Source: CALNXN01 sp942490645
GTDB lineage: Bacteria > Pseudomonadota > Alphaproteobacteria > Rhodobacterales > Rhodobacteraceae
Assembly (NCBI GenBank): GCA_942490645.1
Contig: CALNXN010000007.1
Span: forward strand, 62,001-126,000
DNA length: 64,000 nucleotides
Direction of reading: 5' to 3'
Shown: piece after piece, positions 53,472 to 62,306 of the stretch
Numbering within the stretch: the first letter of the stretch is position 1
Layout of the letters: each line of letters opens with the position of its first letter
Made by a program: the position numbers and the translations under genes
Notes under the pieces: model-generated
Databases searched by the model: none
What the model was told of the DNA's origin: nothing
The model's input: only the letters and a program-made list of their open reading frames with translations

Positions 53472-53782
53472 TGCCGCGCTGGCTGTGGTTTGCGCCCCTT
53501 GCGGGGCTCACCGCGGTGCTGGCCGTCGGGGCTTACAAGACCGGCGTCTGGGTTACGGGCGTCAGCGAAACCGACGCAATCTTGATGGCCGCGGAGCAAT
53601 ACACGCAGGACGCGTTCGCAGATGGGGTGGCGGTTGACCAAGCCACTGACTGCGTCGCGCGTCCGGGCCGGGGTGAGGTCTGGATCACGGTGACCTGTGG
53701 GCGCGATGCGAAAAGATACATCTACCAAATGGACCGTCTGGGACGGTTCATAATGCGCGGCGGGGACGGGCCACGTACATGA
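53471..53782 (+). CDS. Small membrane-anchored hypothetical protein
   Basis: A 103-residue protein with an N-terminal membrane segment (LWFAPLAGLTAVLAVGAY) and a soluble tail with two cysteines (ATDCVARPG, TVTCGRDA) that could pair. No family recognised. Both ends overlap neighbours by one to four bases, so it is translated as part of the operon. It probably sits at the membrane with its tail outside. Confidence 0.7.
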   Translation: MPRWLWFAPLAGLTAVLAVGAYKTGVWVTGVSETDAILMAAEQYTQDAFADGVAVDQATDCVARPGRGEVWITVTCGRDAKRYIYQMDRLGRFIMRGGDGPRT

Positions 53783-55317
53783 CACCGAAGGCGCAAAACA
53801 TGCTGCTGCCGGGGATGCGCCGGGACGGGACATGGGATATTCCCGACCGGCTCAACATGGCCGCGCAATGCCTGAGTGCGCCGGATGCCGCTTTGGCCTT
53901 GATCGATCTGACAGGGCCTGCGCGCGTGGATGTTCAGTTCGGCGATCTGCGGGCGCGGGTCGATCAACTGACCCATGCCTTGCATTCCAAAGTGGGCCGG
54001 GGAGACCGGGTTGGTGTCTTGCTCAGCCAGTCAGTGGACTGCGCGGCGGCGCATCTGGCGATTTGGAAAATCGGCGCGATATCAGTACCTTTGTTCAAGC
54101 TTTTCAAGCAGGATGCGCTGCGTACACGGGTGCTGGATGCCGGTGCGAAACTTGTCCTGACGGATGCAGAAGGGGCCTCTCTTTTGGGTGGTCTGGCACA
54201 GGCGTTGGTCACGTCTGAGGTTACTGGAACGGTGCCTGAAATGCCCTTTGCCGACACTGGACCGGATGATCCGGCAGTGCTGATTTATACGTCCGGCACG
54301 ACGGGGGCGGCCAAGGGCGCGTTGCATGGCCACCGTGTTCTGACGGGGCATCTGCCCGGTGTGGCGCTCAGCCATGACCACCTCGGACAGCCCGGCGATT
54401 GCCTGTGGACACCTGCCGACTGGGCGTGGATCGGCGGCCTTTTTGACGTGCTGATGCCTGGGCTTGCCTTGGGCGTGCCGGTGGTTGCGGGACGCATGGA
54501 CAAATTCACCGCCGAGGGCTGCGCCGAGGTGATTGCACAAGGCAGTGTGCGCAACGTGTTTTTGCCACCAACAGCGTTGCGGATGCTCAAGGCAGCGGGT
54601 CGCGATCTGCCTGGATTGCGCTCTGTTGCGAGCGGAGGGGAGCCGTTGGGCGCAGAGATGCTGACGTGGGGTCGGCACAGTTTTGGTCTGGATATCAATG
54701 AGTTCTACGGCCAAACGGAATGCAACATGACGGTTTCGAGTTGCGGCGCTGATTTTGAGGCCCGTCCGGGATGTATTGGCAAACCGGTGCCGGGACATGA
54801 GGTGGCGGTGATTGACGCGGCGGGCACGCCGACAGACGTCGAGGGCGATGTCGCCGTTCGACGGGGATCGGCGTCGATGATGCTGCGCTATTGGAACAAG
54901 CCCGAAGCAACGGCTGAGAAATTCCGCGAGGACTGGATGATCACGGGCGACCGCGGCATCTGGGAGGGCGATTACCTGCGGTTTGTCGGACGTGAAGACG
55001 ACGTGATCACCTCTGCAGGCTACCGCATTGGCCCGGCAGAGATTGAGGATTGTCTGCTGACGCATCCCGACGTGGCCACCGTTGGCGTCGTCGGCAAACC
55101 TGACCCGCTGCGTACACAGATCGTCAAAGCCTATGTGGTGGCCAAGCCGGGCACGTCACCCACTGAAAAAGCGTTGCAGGATTGGGTTAAGGATCGGCTT
55201 GCAACATACTCATACCCAAGAGAAATAACCTTTTTGGATGCGCTGCCCATGACGGTCACCGGCAAGGTGATCCGCAAAGACCTCAAGGCGCGTGCACAGT
55301 CGGAGATCGCCTCATGA
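53779..55317 (+). CDS. AMP-dependent acyl-CoA synthetase
   Basis: A 512-residue ANL-superfamily enzyme. The P-loop LIYTSGTTGAAKGALHGH is at about residues 172-189. Later EFYGQTECNM, the DWMITGDRG motif, RVGREDDVI-like FVGREDDVITSAGYRIGPAEIE and the catalytic lysine in TVTGKVIRKDLKA are present. It would ligate CoA to a short or branched carboxylate. In this cluster, isovalerate or acetoacetate are plausible, but it lacks the extended N-terminus of acetoacetyl-CoA synthetase. It overlaps the upstream small gene by four bases. Confidence 0.9.
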   Translation: MTPKAQNMLLPGMRRDGTWDIPDRLNMAAQCLSAPDAALALIDLTGPARVDVQFGDLRARVDQLTHALHSKVGRGDRVGVLLSQSVDCAAAHLAIWKIGAISVPLFKLFKQDALRTRVLDAGAKLVLTDAEGASLLGGLAQALVTSEVTGTVPEMPFADTGPDDPAVLIYTSGTTGAAKGALHGHRVLTGHLPGVALSHDHLGQPGDCLWTPADWAWIGGLFDVLMPGLALGVPVVAGRMDKFTAEGCAEVIAQGSVRNVFLPPTALRMLKAAGRDLPGLRSVASGGEPLGAEMLTWGRHSFGLDINEFYGQTECNMTVSSCGADFEARPGCIGKPVPGHEVAVIDAAGTPTDVEGDVAVRRGSASMMLRYWNKPEATAEKFREDWMITGDRGIWEGDYLRFVGREDDVITSAGYRIGPAEIEDCLLTHPDVATVGVVGKPDPLRTQIVKAYVVAKPGTSPTEKALQDWVKDRLATYSYPREITFLDALPMTVTGKVIRKDLKARAQSEIAS

Positions 55318-55346
55318 TGCAATCCCCGACCTCACAATGTGGATCT

Positions 55347-55943
55347 TCAGAATTTGATCACATAGGCAAAGTTCAACACGATCGGATCAATCTCGGCCGT
55401 GCCAATAGGTGCGCCGTTGAGGGTCGCGTCGCTGTCGATGTCGAGCCAGCGCAAGTTGGTCCGCAGCGCGGCCCCATTGGCCAGCTCGTAATCCATACCG
55501 ACCTGCAGTGCGGCACCAAAACTGTCATCGAGTTCCAACACGCCAAGCGGCGACGCCTCTTGGAAGAATGCCGTGTAAGTTACCCCGGCGCCAATATAAA
55601 ACTTGAACGCAGAGCTGGAAGGGAAGTGGTAGTTCAACGACAATGTGGGCGGCAAATGCTTGGTTGTTCCGGCAAATCCGACACCTGCGATGTTGATGTC
55701 ATGCTCGAACGGCGTGGCCGCCAGCAACTCGATTCCGAGGTTGTCGCGAATGAAGTATTCCGCTGTGATAGTCGGGCGCACGTCATTGCCGATATCGGCT
55801 TGCCCACCGGCCAGAACGCCATTGCCGGATTTTGGGAGGACGCCACCGACACCAAAGCCCAGCGTCCAGTCGCCCTGCGACTGCGCAACGGCGGAGCTTG
55901 CGGCGACAACGGAAAGCAAACCGGCTGCGAGTATTGTTCTCAT
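55347..55943 (-). CDS. ompW: OmpW family outer membrane protein
   Basis: A 198-residue outer-membrane beta barrel. Signal peptide MRTILAAGLLSVVAASSAVAQ. The eight-stranded OmpW pattern follows: DWTLGFGVGGVLPK, NDVRPTITAEYFIRDNLGIELLAATPFEHDI, LPPTLSLNYHF, FKFYIGAGVTYTAFF, and the terminal LNFAYVIKF with C-terminal aromatic. The ATG at 55943 has GGAGAAGAAAG just upstream. It lies on the opposite strand, interrupting the leucine cluster between the acyl-CoA synthetase and mccB, with an FNR-type box ahead of it. OmpW carries small hydrophobic molecules. Confidence 0.93.
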   Translation of the reverse strand: MRTILAAGLLSVVAASSAVAQSQGDWTLGFGVGGVLPKSGNGVLAGGQADIGNDVRPTITAEYFIRDNLGIELLAATPFEHDINIAGVGFAGTTKHLPPTLSLNYHFPSSSAFKFYIGAGVTYTAFFQEASPLGVLELDDSFGAALQVGMDYELANGAALRTNLRWLDIDSDATLNGAPIGTAEIDPIVLNFAYVIKF

Positions 55944-56001
55944 CTTTCTTCTCCAATTCATGATGATGGCCAGAGACTATGCTGCGATGCGGCACGGCTT
56001 T

Positions 56002-56015
56002 ATGATTTAAATCAA
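56002..56015 (-). promoter_or_regulatory. FNR/FnrL-type box upstream of ompW
   Basis: ATGAT-TTAA-ATCAA matches the FNR consensus TTGAT-N4-ATCAA at nine of ten conserved positions, with the minus strand reading TTGAT-TTAA-ATCAT. It is centred about 65 bases before the ompW ATG. A CATAGT -10 (55976-55981, minus strand) would put the transcription start near 55969, so the box lies at about -40, the class II activation position. It is also 75 bases from mccB, so effects both ways are possible. Confidence 0.6.
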
Positions 56016-56089
56016 TTTGTGCGGAGAATTTTGGGGAGTGATCGCAAATTACCCCATGTTCCGCTGACCGGTGACCTGAAAGGACGTTC

Positions 56090-57694
56090 ATGCAACTGAA
56101 GTCTCAAATCCTGACGAATTCGCAAGAATATCAGGCCAACCAAGCCGCACACCTTGAGGCACTGGCACAGGTGTCGCAGGCCGCTGAGACCGCAGCTTTA
56201 GGCGGCGGTGACGCATCGCGCGAGCGGCATGTGGGGCGGGGCAAGATGCTGCCACGCGACCGCGTGGCCAATTTGCTCGATCCCGGCAGCCCGTTTCTGG
56301 AGGTGGGCGCAACCGCCGCGCATGGCCTTTATGACGGTGCGGCCCCCTGTGCAGGGGTGATCGCGGGCGTCGGCCGGGTGATGGGCCAAGAGGTCATGGT
56401 GGTGTGTAATGACGCCACGGTAAAGGGCGGCACCTACTATCCGATGACGGTGAAAAAGCACCTGCGCGCTCAAGAGATCGCCGAGGAAAACCACCTGCCG
56501 TGCGTCTATCTGGTGGACAGCGGCGGGGCCAATCTGCCCAATCAGGATGAGGTGTTCCCTGACCGGGATCACTTTGGCAGAATCTTCTACAACCAAGCGC
56601 GCATGAGCGCCAAGGGCATTCCACAGGTTGCTGTCGTGATGGGCTCTTGCACCGCCGGGGGCGCCTATGTGCCCGCGATGTCGGATGTCACGATCATTGT
56701 GCGCGATCAGGGCACGATCTTTCTGGCTGGCCCGCCCTTGGTCAAGGCCGCGACGGGCGAAGTCGTGACCGCCGAAGACCTCGGCGGCGGCGATGTGCAC
56801 ACGCGTTTGTCCGGCGTCGCCGACTATCTGGCGGAGGATGATGCGCATGCGCTGGCGCTGGCAAGACGCGCGATTGGCGGGCTGAACCGGCGCAAACCGC
56901 AGACCGTAGAATGGGCCAGCCCGGAAGAGCCAGCCTATGATCCCAGCGAGGTTCTCGGCGTTGTGCCGGGGGATTTGCGCACGCCTTACGACATTCGCGA
57001 GGTGATTGCTCGCTTGGTCGATGGATCCCGATTTGATGAGTTTAAACAACGTTTTGGCGAGACGCTGGTTACGGGGTTCGCGCATGTCAAAGGTTGCCCT
57101 GTGGGGATCATCGCCAACAACGGCGTGCTCTTTTCAGAAGCGGCACAAAAGGGCGCGCATTTCGTGGAATTGTGCAGCCAGCGCAAAATCCCGCTGGTGT
57201 TCTTGCAGAATATCACCGGCTTCATGGTCGGGCGCAAATACGAGAATGAAGGCATTGCGCGGCACGGGGCCAAGATGGTCACGGCTGTGGCTTCAACCAA
57301 TGTGCCCAAGATCACGATGCTGGTAGGCGGATCATTTGGTGCCGGAAATTACGGAATGGCTGGAAGGGCTTATAGCCCAAGGTTCATGTGGTCTTGGCCG
57401 AACTCGCGGATTTCCGTGATGGGCGGTGCGCAGGCTGCGGGGGTGCTGGCCACGGTCAAGCGCGACGCGATCGAGCGCAAGGGCGGTGCGTGGTCGGCCG
57501 AGGAAGAGGCCGCCTTCAAACAACCCACCATCGATATGTTCGAAGAGCAATCCCACCCGCTTTATGCCTCCGCGCGGCTGTGGGATGACGGTGTGATCGA
57601 CCCGCGCAAATCGCGCGACGTGCTGTCGCTGTCATTGTCTGCCGCGCTGAATGCGCCCATTGAGGAGACGCGGTTTGGCGTCTTTCGGATGTGA
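56090..57694 (+). CDS. mccB: Methylcrotonoyl-CoA carboxylase subunit beta (carboxyltransferase)
   Basis: A 534-residue carboxyltransferase for 3-methylcrotonyl-CoA. The crotonase-fold half carries MTVKKHLRAQEIAEENHLPCVYLVDSGGANLPNQDEVFPDRDHFGRIFYNQARMS and the second GTSAGGAYVPAM-like GSCTAGGAYVPAMSD. The C-terminal half has TGFMVGRKYENEGIARHGAKMVTAVA and GNYGMAGRAYSPRFMWSWPNSRISVMGG. These are MccB-type (not PccB/AccD) signatures. It pairs with MccA, two genes downstream. The ATG at 56090 lies 147 bases from the ompW start, so it likely has its own promoter. Confidence 0.94.
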   Translation: MQLKSQILTNSQEYQANQAAHLEALAQVSQAAETAALGGGDASRERHVGRGKMLPRDRVANLLDPGSPFLEVGATAAHGLYDGAAPCAGVIAGVGRVMGQEVMVVCNDATVKGGTYYPMTVKKHLRAQEIAEENHLPCVYLVDSGGANLPNQDEVFPDRDHFGRIFYNQARMSAKGIPQVAVVMGSCTAGGAYVPAMSDVTIIVRDQGTIFLAGPPLVKAATGEVVTAEDLGGGDVHTRLSGVADYLAEDDAHALALARRAIGGLNRRKPQTVEWASPEEPAYDPSEVLGVVPGDLRTPYDIREVIARLVDGSRFDEFKQRFGETLVTGFAHVKGCPVGIIANNGVLFSEAAQKGAHFVELCSQRKIPLVFLQNITGFMVGRKYENEGIARHGAKMVTAVASTNVPKITMLVGGSFGAGNYGMAGRAYSPRFMWSWPNSRISVMGGAQAAGVLATVKRDAIERKGGAWSAEEEAAFKQPTIDMFEEQSHPLYASARLWDDGVIDPRKSRDVLSLSLSAALNAPIEETRFGVFRM

Positions 57695-57775
57695 CCATGG
57701 ATTGGCATTGCCGCGTCGGATCCACATCCGTGCAACGTCGGTATCACGTCGACACGCATAGTATGGGAGGGTCTC

Positions 57776-58192
57776 ATGCCTTTAACGGTTGAACAAGCAT
57801 TGGCGCGTCATCCCGGCGCGCAGACATTTACCTCTGGCGATAGCCCGGAGCTGAATGCGGAGATCCTTGGGTTGATCCGGGCAGGCCGCAAAACCATGGG
57901 GTGCGACGCCCGACCCGCATTTGAAGCGCGCGGCGAAGCGATGCCGGAACCAGGCCGCGTGGACATCGCATTGGATTGGTCCGGAGCGCCCGCGTTGGCG
58001 CTGCGCACCGCAAAGGTGGAAGTCATACGGTTTTGCGACATGAACGAGGCCCGCATCCCGCCGCAGGGCGAATTCCGTGATCTGGCGCATTGGCGCGCGG
58101 GTTATCAAGCGTATCTGACGCGCTCGGGACATTTCGCACCGGATGTTGAGATGGTGGTGGAGACCTTCGAAGTGGTGGAGGATTTTGCATGA
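57776..58192 (+). CDS. ASCH domain protein
   Basis: A 138-residue ASCH protein (RNA-binding PUA-like beta barrel). Pattern: AEILGLIRAGRKTMGCDA, ALALRTAKVEVIRFCDMNEARIPPQGEF, DLAHWRAGYQAYLTR and the closing MVVETFEVVEDF. The G-R-K-T and E-R/D-x-R-D-L positions are ASCH-typical. ATG preceded by GGGAGGG. It lies between the carboxylase subunits and overlaps the next gene by four bases. An RNA or nucleotide-related role is inferred from the fold only. Confidence 0.85.
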   Translation: MPLTVEQALARHPGAQTFTSGDSPELNAEILGLIRAGRKTMGCDARPAFEARGEAMPEPGRVDIALDWSGAPALALRTAKVEVIRFCDMNEARIPPQGEFRDLAHWRAGYQAYLTRSGHFAPDVEMVVETFEVVEDFA

Positions 58193-58782
58193 AGCGCGAG
58201 GATGTTTGGCGTGATATGCGCTCTGTGGTTCAGCATGAGGATGCTCTGATCAACACAAGGCTGGGATGGACGCTGACGTTCACCGGGTTTCTGTTTGCTG
58301 CCTTTGGCTTGACGATGGGGGCTCAAGCCGGGCTTTTGGGTAATGCATGCGCCACTGATGAAACCTGTGCCGTGTCGGAAGATGTGGCCAGCGCGTTGCA
58401 GGTCGTTCAACAGGTGCGCATGGTTGCTGCTTGCGCTGGAATTGGGTCGGCTCTGGCCGCTTTGGTCGGTGCCTTGGCCGGCTTCTCATCCATTCGCAAC
58501 GTCGTGGCGCAGTATCAAAAGCACGAATTCGAAGGCGCTGGGTCAGCCGCGCCTGTGTATCAGACCACGATCGGCGAAGAGAACTCCAACTGGGGCGGGT
58601 TGTCCGTGCTTGCGGTGCCTTGCTTGCTCTGCGCGATCTGGGTTTTGCTGTTGCTCTTGGAGCTTGAAATACCCGCACAAACAGCAGCCGTGATTTCTTT
58701 GGGATCTCTGACGCTGTTGTTGATCTTGTCACACCTTGGATCACGCAATCCAGGTCATCGGAGAGACCGCCATGTTCAATAA
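58189..58782 (+). CDS. Four-helix membrane protein of unknown function
   Basis: A 197-residue protein starting MKREDVWRDMRSVVQHEDALINTRLGW. It has about four membrane segments: WTLTFTGFLFAAFGLTMGA, ACAGIGSALAALVGALAGF, SVLAVPCLLCAIWVLLLLLELE and AAVISLGSLTLLLILSH. Two cysteines lie in the loop NACATDETCAVSE and may pair outside the cytoplasm. It overlaps the ASCH gene by 4 and mccA by 11 bases. No recognised family. Confidence 0.7.
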   Translation: MKREDVWRDMRSVVQHEDALINTRLGWTLTFTGFLFAAFGLTMGAQAGLLGNACATDETCAVSEDVASALQVVQQVRMVAACAGIGSALAALVGALAGFSSIRNVVAQYQKHEFEGAGSAAPVYQTTIGEENSNWGGLSVLAVPCLLCAIWVLLLLLELEIPAQTAAVISLGSLTLLLILSHLGSRNPGHRRDRHVQ

Positions 58783-60716
58783 AATCCTGATTGCAAACCG
58801 GGGCGAGATTGCGTGCCGGGTGATGGAAACCGCGCAGAAGATGGGCGTGTCTTGTGTGGCGGTCTATTCCGATGCCGATGCCGGGGCCAAGCATGTGCAG
58901 ATGGCCGACCGGGCGGTGCATATTGGCGGGTCGGCTCCGGCTGACAGCTACTTGCGCGGTGAAAGGATTATCGCGGCTGCTTTGGAGACGGGAGCGCAGG
59001 CCATTCACCCGGGCTATGGATTCTTGTCGGAAAACCCGGATTTCGTCGAGGCCGTCGAGGCGGCGGGTTTGGTGTTTATCGGGCCATCTGCCTCGGCCAT
59101 TCGCGCGATGGGGCTGAAGGACGCGGCCAAGGCGCTGATGGTGGAAGCTGGTGTGCCGGTCGTGCCGGGGTATCATGGTGCGGATCAGGATGATGCGCTG
59201 CTGGCGCGCGAGGCAGATGAGATCGGCTATCCAGTGCTGATCAAGGCCGTCGCGGGCGGCGGCGGCAAGGGGATGCGTTTGGTGGACGCGCCCCGCGATT
59301 TTGCTGCGGCCCTCGACAGCGCGCGCAGCGAGGCGCGTACGGCTTTTGGCAATCCGGATGTGCTGGTCGAGAAATTCGTGACCAGCCCCGCGCCACATCG
59401 AGGTGCAGGTCTTTGGCGATGGCACCCGCGCGGTGCATCTGTTCGAGCGGGATTGTTCGTTGCAGCGCCGCCACCAGAAGGTAATCGAGGAGGCGCCAGC
59501 CCCCGGCATGACCGAAGATATGCGCGCGGCCATGGGGCAGGCGGCGGTGCGCGCGGCCGAAGCGATTGGCTACAAGGGTGCTGGCACGGTGGAATTTATC
59601 GTGGACGGCTCGGACGGGCTGCGCACCGATGGGTTCTGGTTCATGGAAATGAACACGCGCTTGCAGGTTGAGCATCCGGTGACGGAAGTGATCACCGGCT
59701 TTGATCTGGTGTCGTGGCAATTGTTGGTGGCCTCGGGCGCGCCACTGCCGGTGACGCAGGATGAGTTGCGTATCATGGGTCATTCGTTTGAAGCGCGGCT
59801 ATATGCAGAGGACGTGCCCGCGGGGTTCCTGCCCGCGACAGGCCGCATTGATCACCTGTCATTCCCGCGCTTGTGCCGGGCGGATTCGGGCGTGCGTTCA
59901 GGTGATGTGATTTCGCCCTATTACGATCCCATGATCGCCAAGATCGTTGTGCACGGGGTCACGCGAGAGGCCGCGTTGCAAAAGCTGTCGACGGCGCTGT
60001 CCCAGACGCAGGTGGCGGGCACGGTCACCAATCTGGCCTTTTTGGGTGCGTTGGCAGGGCATGCGGGCTTTGGCCGGGGCGAGGTGGATACTGGCTTGAT
60101 CGGGCGCGAGATCGAGGCGCTGACCGCGCCGCCTGACGTCACGCGCACGCATGTGATTGCGGCCGGCATGGCGGCGCTGGGGTTGGATGCGCCTGCACAG
60201 GATGCAGGGTTTGCGTTATGGGCGCCGCTGCGCCAACAGGTGACGCTGCGCCGCGACGGGACCGAGTGGACAGCCCATGTCAGTGTGACAGACCCACAGA
60301 CCCAAAGCTGGGAGGTGGACGGCGCTGTGATCGAGGTGGTGTTGATTGACGGGCGTTGGCGGATCGGGGATATCGTGGCACCGCAGACGCATATGGCGGG
60401 CGGTTTCGTCACCGTTTTCGATGCCTATGGCTTAGCGTTCGAACATGTCGATCCGCTGGACCGTGCAACCGGTGCGGCAGGGGACGGCAATCTGATCGAG
60501 GCGCCGATGCCCGGTTTGGTCAAGGCGATGACCGCATCCGTGGGGCAAGCGGTCGTCGCCGGTGACCGGTTGGCGGTGCTGGAGGCAATGAAGATGGAAC
60601 ATGCGCTGTTGGCCGCGCGCGACGGCGTTGTGGCGGAGGTGTTGGCCGCCACGGGCGATCAAGTGGAAGCGGGCGCGGCCCTGATCCGGCTGGAACCTCA
60701 GGAGGCAGAGACATGA
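58772..60716 (+). pseudogene. mccA: Methylcrotonoyl-CoA carboxylase subunit alpha (biotin carboxylase), one frameshift as read
   Basis: MccA carries biotin carboxylase and biotin-carrier domains. N-terminal part MFNKILIANRGEIACRVMETAQ through VAGGGGKGMRLVDAPRDF is read in one frame to VTSPAP; after that the same sequence in the next frame reads RHIEVQVFGDGTRAVHLFERDCSLQRRHQKVIEEAP, continues to EMNTRLQVEHPVTEVITGFDLV, and ends with the biotinylation site LEAMKMEHALLAARDG. One extra C in CCCC at 59386-59389 explains the break, and 1945 bases is one more than 648 codons. ATG with GGAGA upstream. The GST stop overlap is intact, so the operon remains otherwise normal. Confidence 0.93.
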
Positions 60717-61390
60717 GCCACGCAAACATCACCCTGCACCATTGCCCGCAGACACGTTCGATGCGGACCTTGTGGCTGTTGCAGGAGTTGGAGGTGCCGT
60801 TTTCATTGCGCAGCTACCCCTTTGACAAGACGCTGCGCAGCCCGGAATTTTTGTCGGTGTCACCTGCCGGCCGGGTGCCCGCGCTGGAGATCGACGGAGA
60901 GCGGATGTTCGAGACGGGGGCGATCACGGAATATCTATGCGAGCGGTTCAGCCCCGATCGTCTGGGACGGATGCCTGGCACGCCAGACCGCATGGCCTGG
61001 TTGGTGTGGGTACATTTTGCCGAAACCCTGAGCCAGCATACGGCGGCGCTGACGCAGCAACACATCGCGCTGCGCGAAGACGATATGCGCAGCCCCATCG
61101 TGATGAAACTGGAGGCGGCGCGTGTGGCCAAGTGCTATGCTGCGATCGAGGCGCGGTTGAGCACGCCGGTGGAAAACCGCGACTATATTCTGACCTCCGG
61201 GTTTTCGGCGGCCGACATCAGTGTCGGGCAGGCCGTCTATATGGCTCGGCACTTCGTGCGGCTTGATGGGTTTGCTGCCGTGGCGGAGTGGTACGCGCGG
61301 ATCACTGCGCGCGAGGCATTTCAGGCGTCCTTGCCGCAGGGGGATCAGTTATACGCGCGAGACTTTTATCCGCCGTGGCCCTTAGAGTGA
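60713..61390 (+). CDS. Glutathione S-transferase family protein
   Basis: A 225-residue two-domain GST. The thioredoxin-fold half has HHCPQTRSMRTLWLLQELEVPF and PAGRVPALEIDGERMFETGAITEYLCERF (cis-Pro before VPAL and the E-T/S-G-A-I-T-E motif). An all-helical C-terminal domain follows. The ATG overlaps the mccA stop by four bases. It may detoxify reactive enoyl-CoA or unsaturated intermediates such as 3-methylglutaconyl-CoA; this is inference. Confidence 0.88.
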   Translation: MSHANITLHHCPQTRSMRTLWLLQELEVPFSLRSYPFDKTLRSPEFLSVSPAGRVPALEIDGERMFETGAITEYLCERFSPDRLGRMPGTPDRMAWLVWVHFAETLSQHTAALTQQHIALREDDMRSPIVMKLEAARVAKCYAAIEARLSTPVENRDYILTSGFSAADISVGQAVYMARHFVRLDGFAAVAEWYARITAREAFQASLPQGDQLYARDFYPPWPLE

Positions 61391-61432
61391 GCGTGACGTG
61401 CATATTTTTGGAACAATGAAGGAGCGGGCGCG

Positions 61433-62287
61433 ATGAGTTTGGGACCATGCGAGATTTTTGAAGTGGGCCCGCGCGATGGGTTGCAAAACGAAGCGCGTGA
61501 CATTCCAGTGGCGGATAAGATCGCCCTTGTGGATACCTTGAGCCGGGCGGGGTTTCGTCGGATCGAATGCGCCAGTTTCGTCAGTCCGCGTTGGGTGCCG
61601 CAGATGGCGGGTTCGGCGCAAGTGATGGCCGGGATCACGCGCGCGGACGGCGTGCGCTATGCGGCGCTGACGCCGAATATGCGGGGGTATGAGGATGCGA
61701 TTGCGGCAGGGGCCGATGAGATCGCGGTTTTCGGATCTGCCTCTGAAGGATTTTCGCAGGCCAATGTGAACGCGTCGATTGCCGAAACGCTGGAACGGTT
61801 CGCTCCGATTCTGGAAGAGGCGCGGCATATTGATATCCCTGTGCGGGGGTATGTGTCTTGCGTTGTCAAATGCCCCTATGACGGGGCCGTTGAACCAAGC
61901 GCAGTGGCGTCGATTGCGGATCGGCTTTTCGCGATGGGATGCTACGAGATTTCCTTGGGTGACACTATTGGCGCTGGCACGCCCGACAGTATTGCGCGGA
62001 TGCTTTTGGCCGTGCGCGATGTGGTCCCCGTGGGCCGTTTGGCGGGGCACTATCACGACACCCAAGGTCGGGCGATGGACAATATCGATGCGTCCTTGGC
62101 CATGGGGGTCCGGGTGTTTGATGCGGCGGTAGGTGGCCTGGGCGGATGCCCCTATGCGCCCGGTTCCGCTGGCAATGTGGCCACTGAGGCCGTGAATGCG
62201 CATTTAACGGCGTTGGGCTATGACACAGGGCTGGATCAGGCGGTGATCCAAGAGGCCGCGGATATGGCGCGGGCCATGCGGGACTGA
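61433..62287 (+). CDS. mvaB: Hydroxymethylglutaryl-CoA lyase
   Basis: A 284-residue HMG-CoA lyase that splits HMG-CoA to acetoacetate and acetyl-CoA, the last step of leucine breakdown. GPRDGLQNE (R-D at the metal site), ECASFVSPRWVPQMA, the GHYHDTQGRAMDN metal histidines and GGLGGCPYAPGSAGNVATE, the HMG-CoA lyase signature with catalytic cysteine, are all present. ATG at 61433 preceded by AAGGAG. Confidence 0.96.
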   Translation: MSLGPCEIFEVGPRDGLQNEARDIPVADKIALVDTLSRAGFRRIECASFVSPRWVPQMAGSAQVMAGITRADGVRYAALTPNMRGYEDAIAAGADEIAVFGSASEGFSQANVNASIAETLERFAPILEEARHIDIPVRGYVSCVVKCPYDGAVEPSAVASIADRLFAMGCYEISLGDTIGAGTPDSIARMLLAVRDVVPVGRLAGHYHDTQGRAMDNIDASLAMGVRVFDAAVGGLGGCPYAPGSAGNVATEAVNAHLTALGYDTGLDQAVIQEAADMARAMRD

Positions 62288-62306
62288 GCCGAGAGGAGAT
62301 GCGGGA

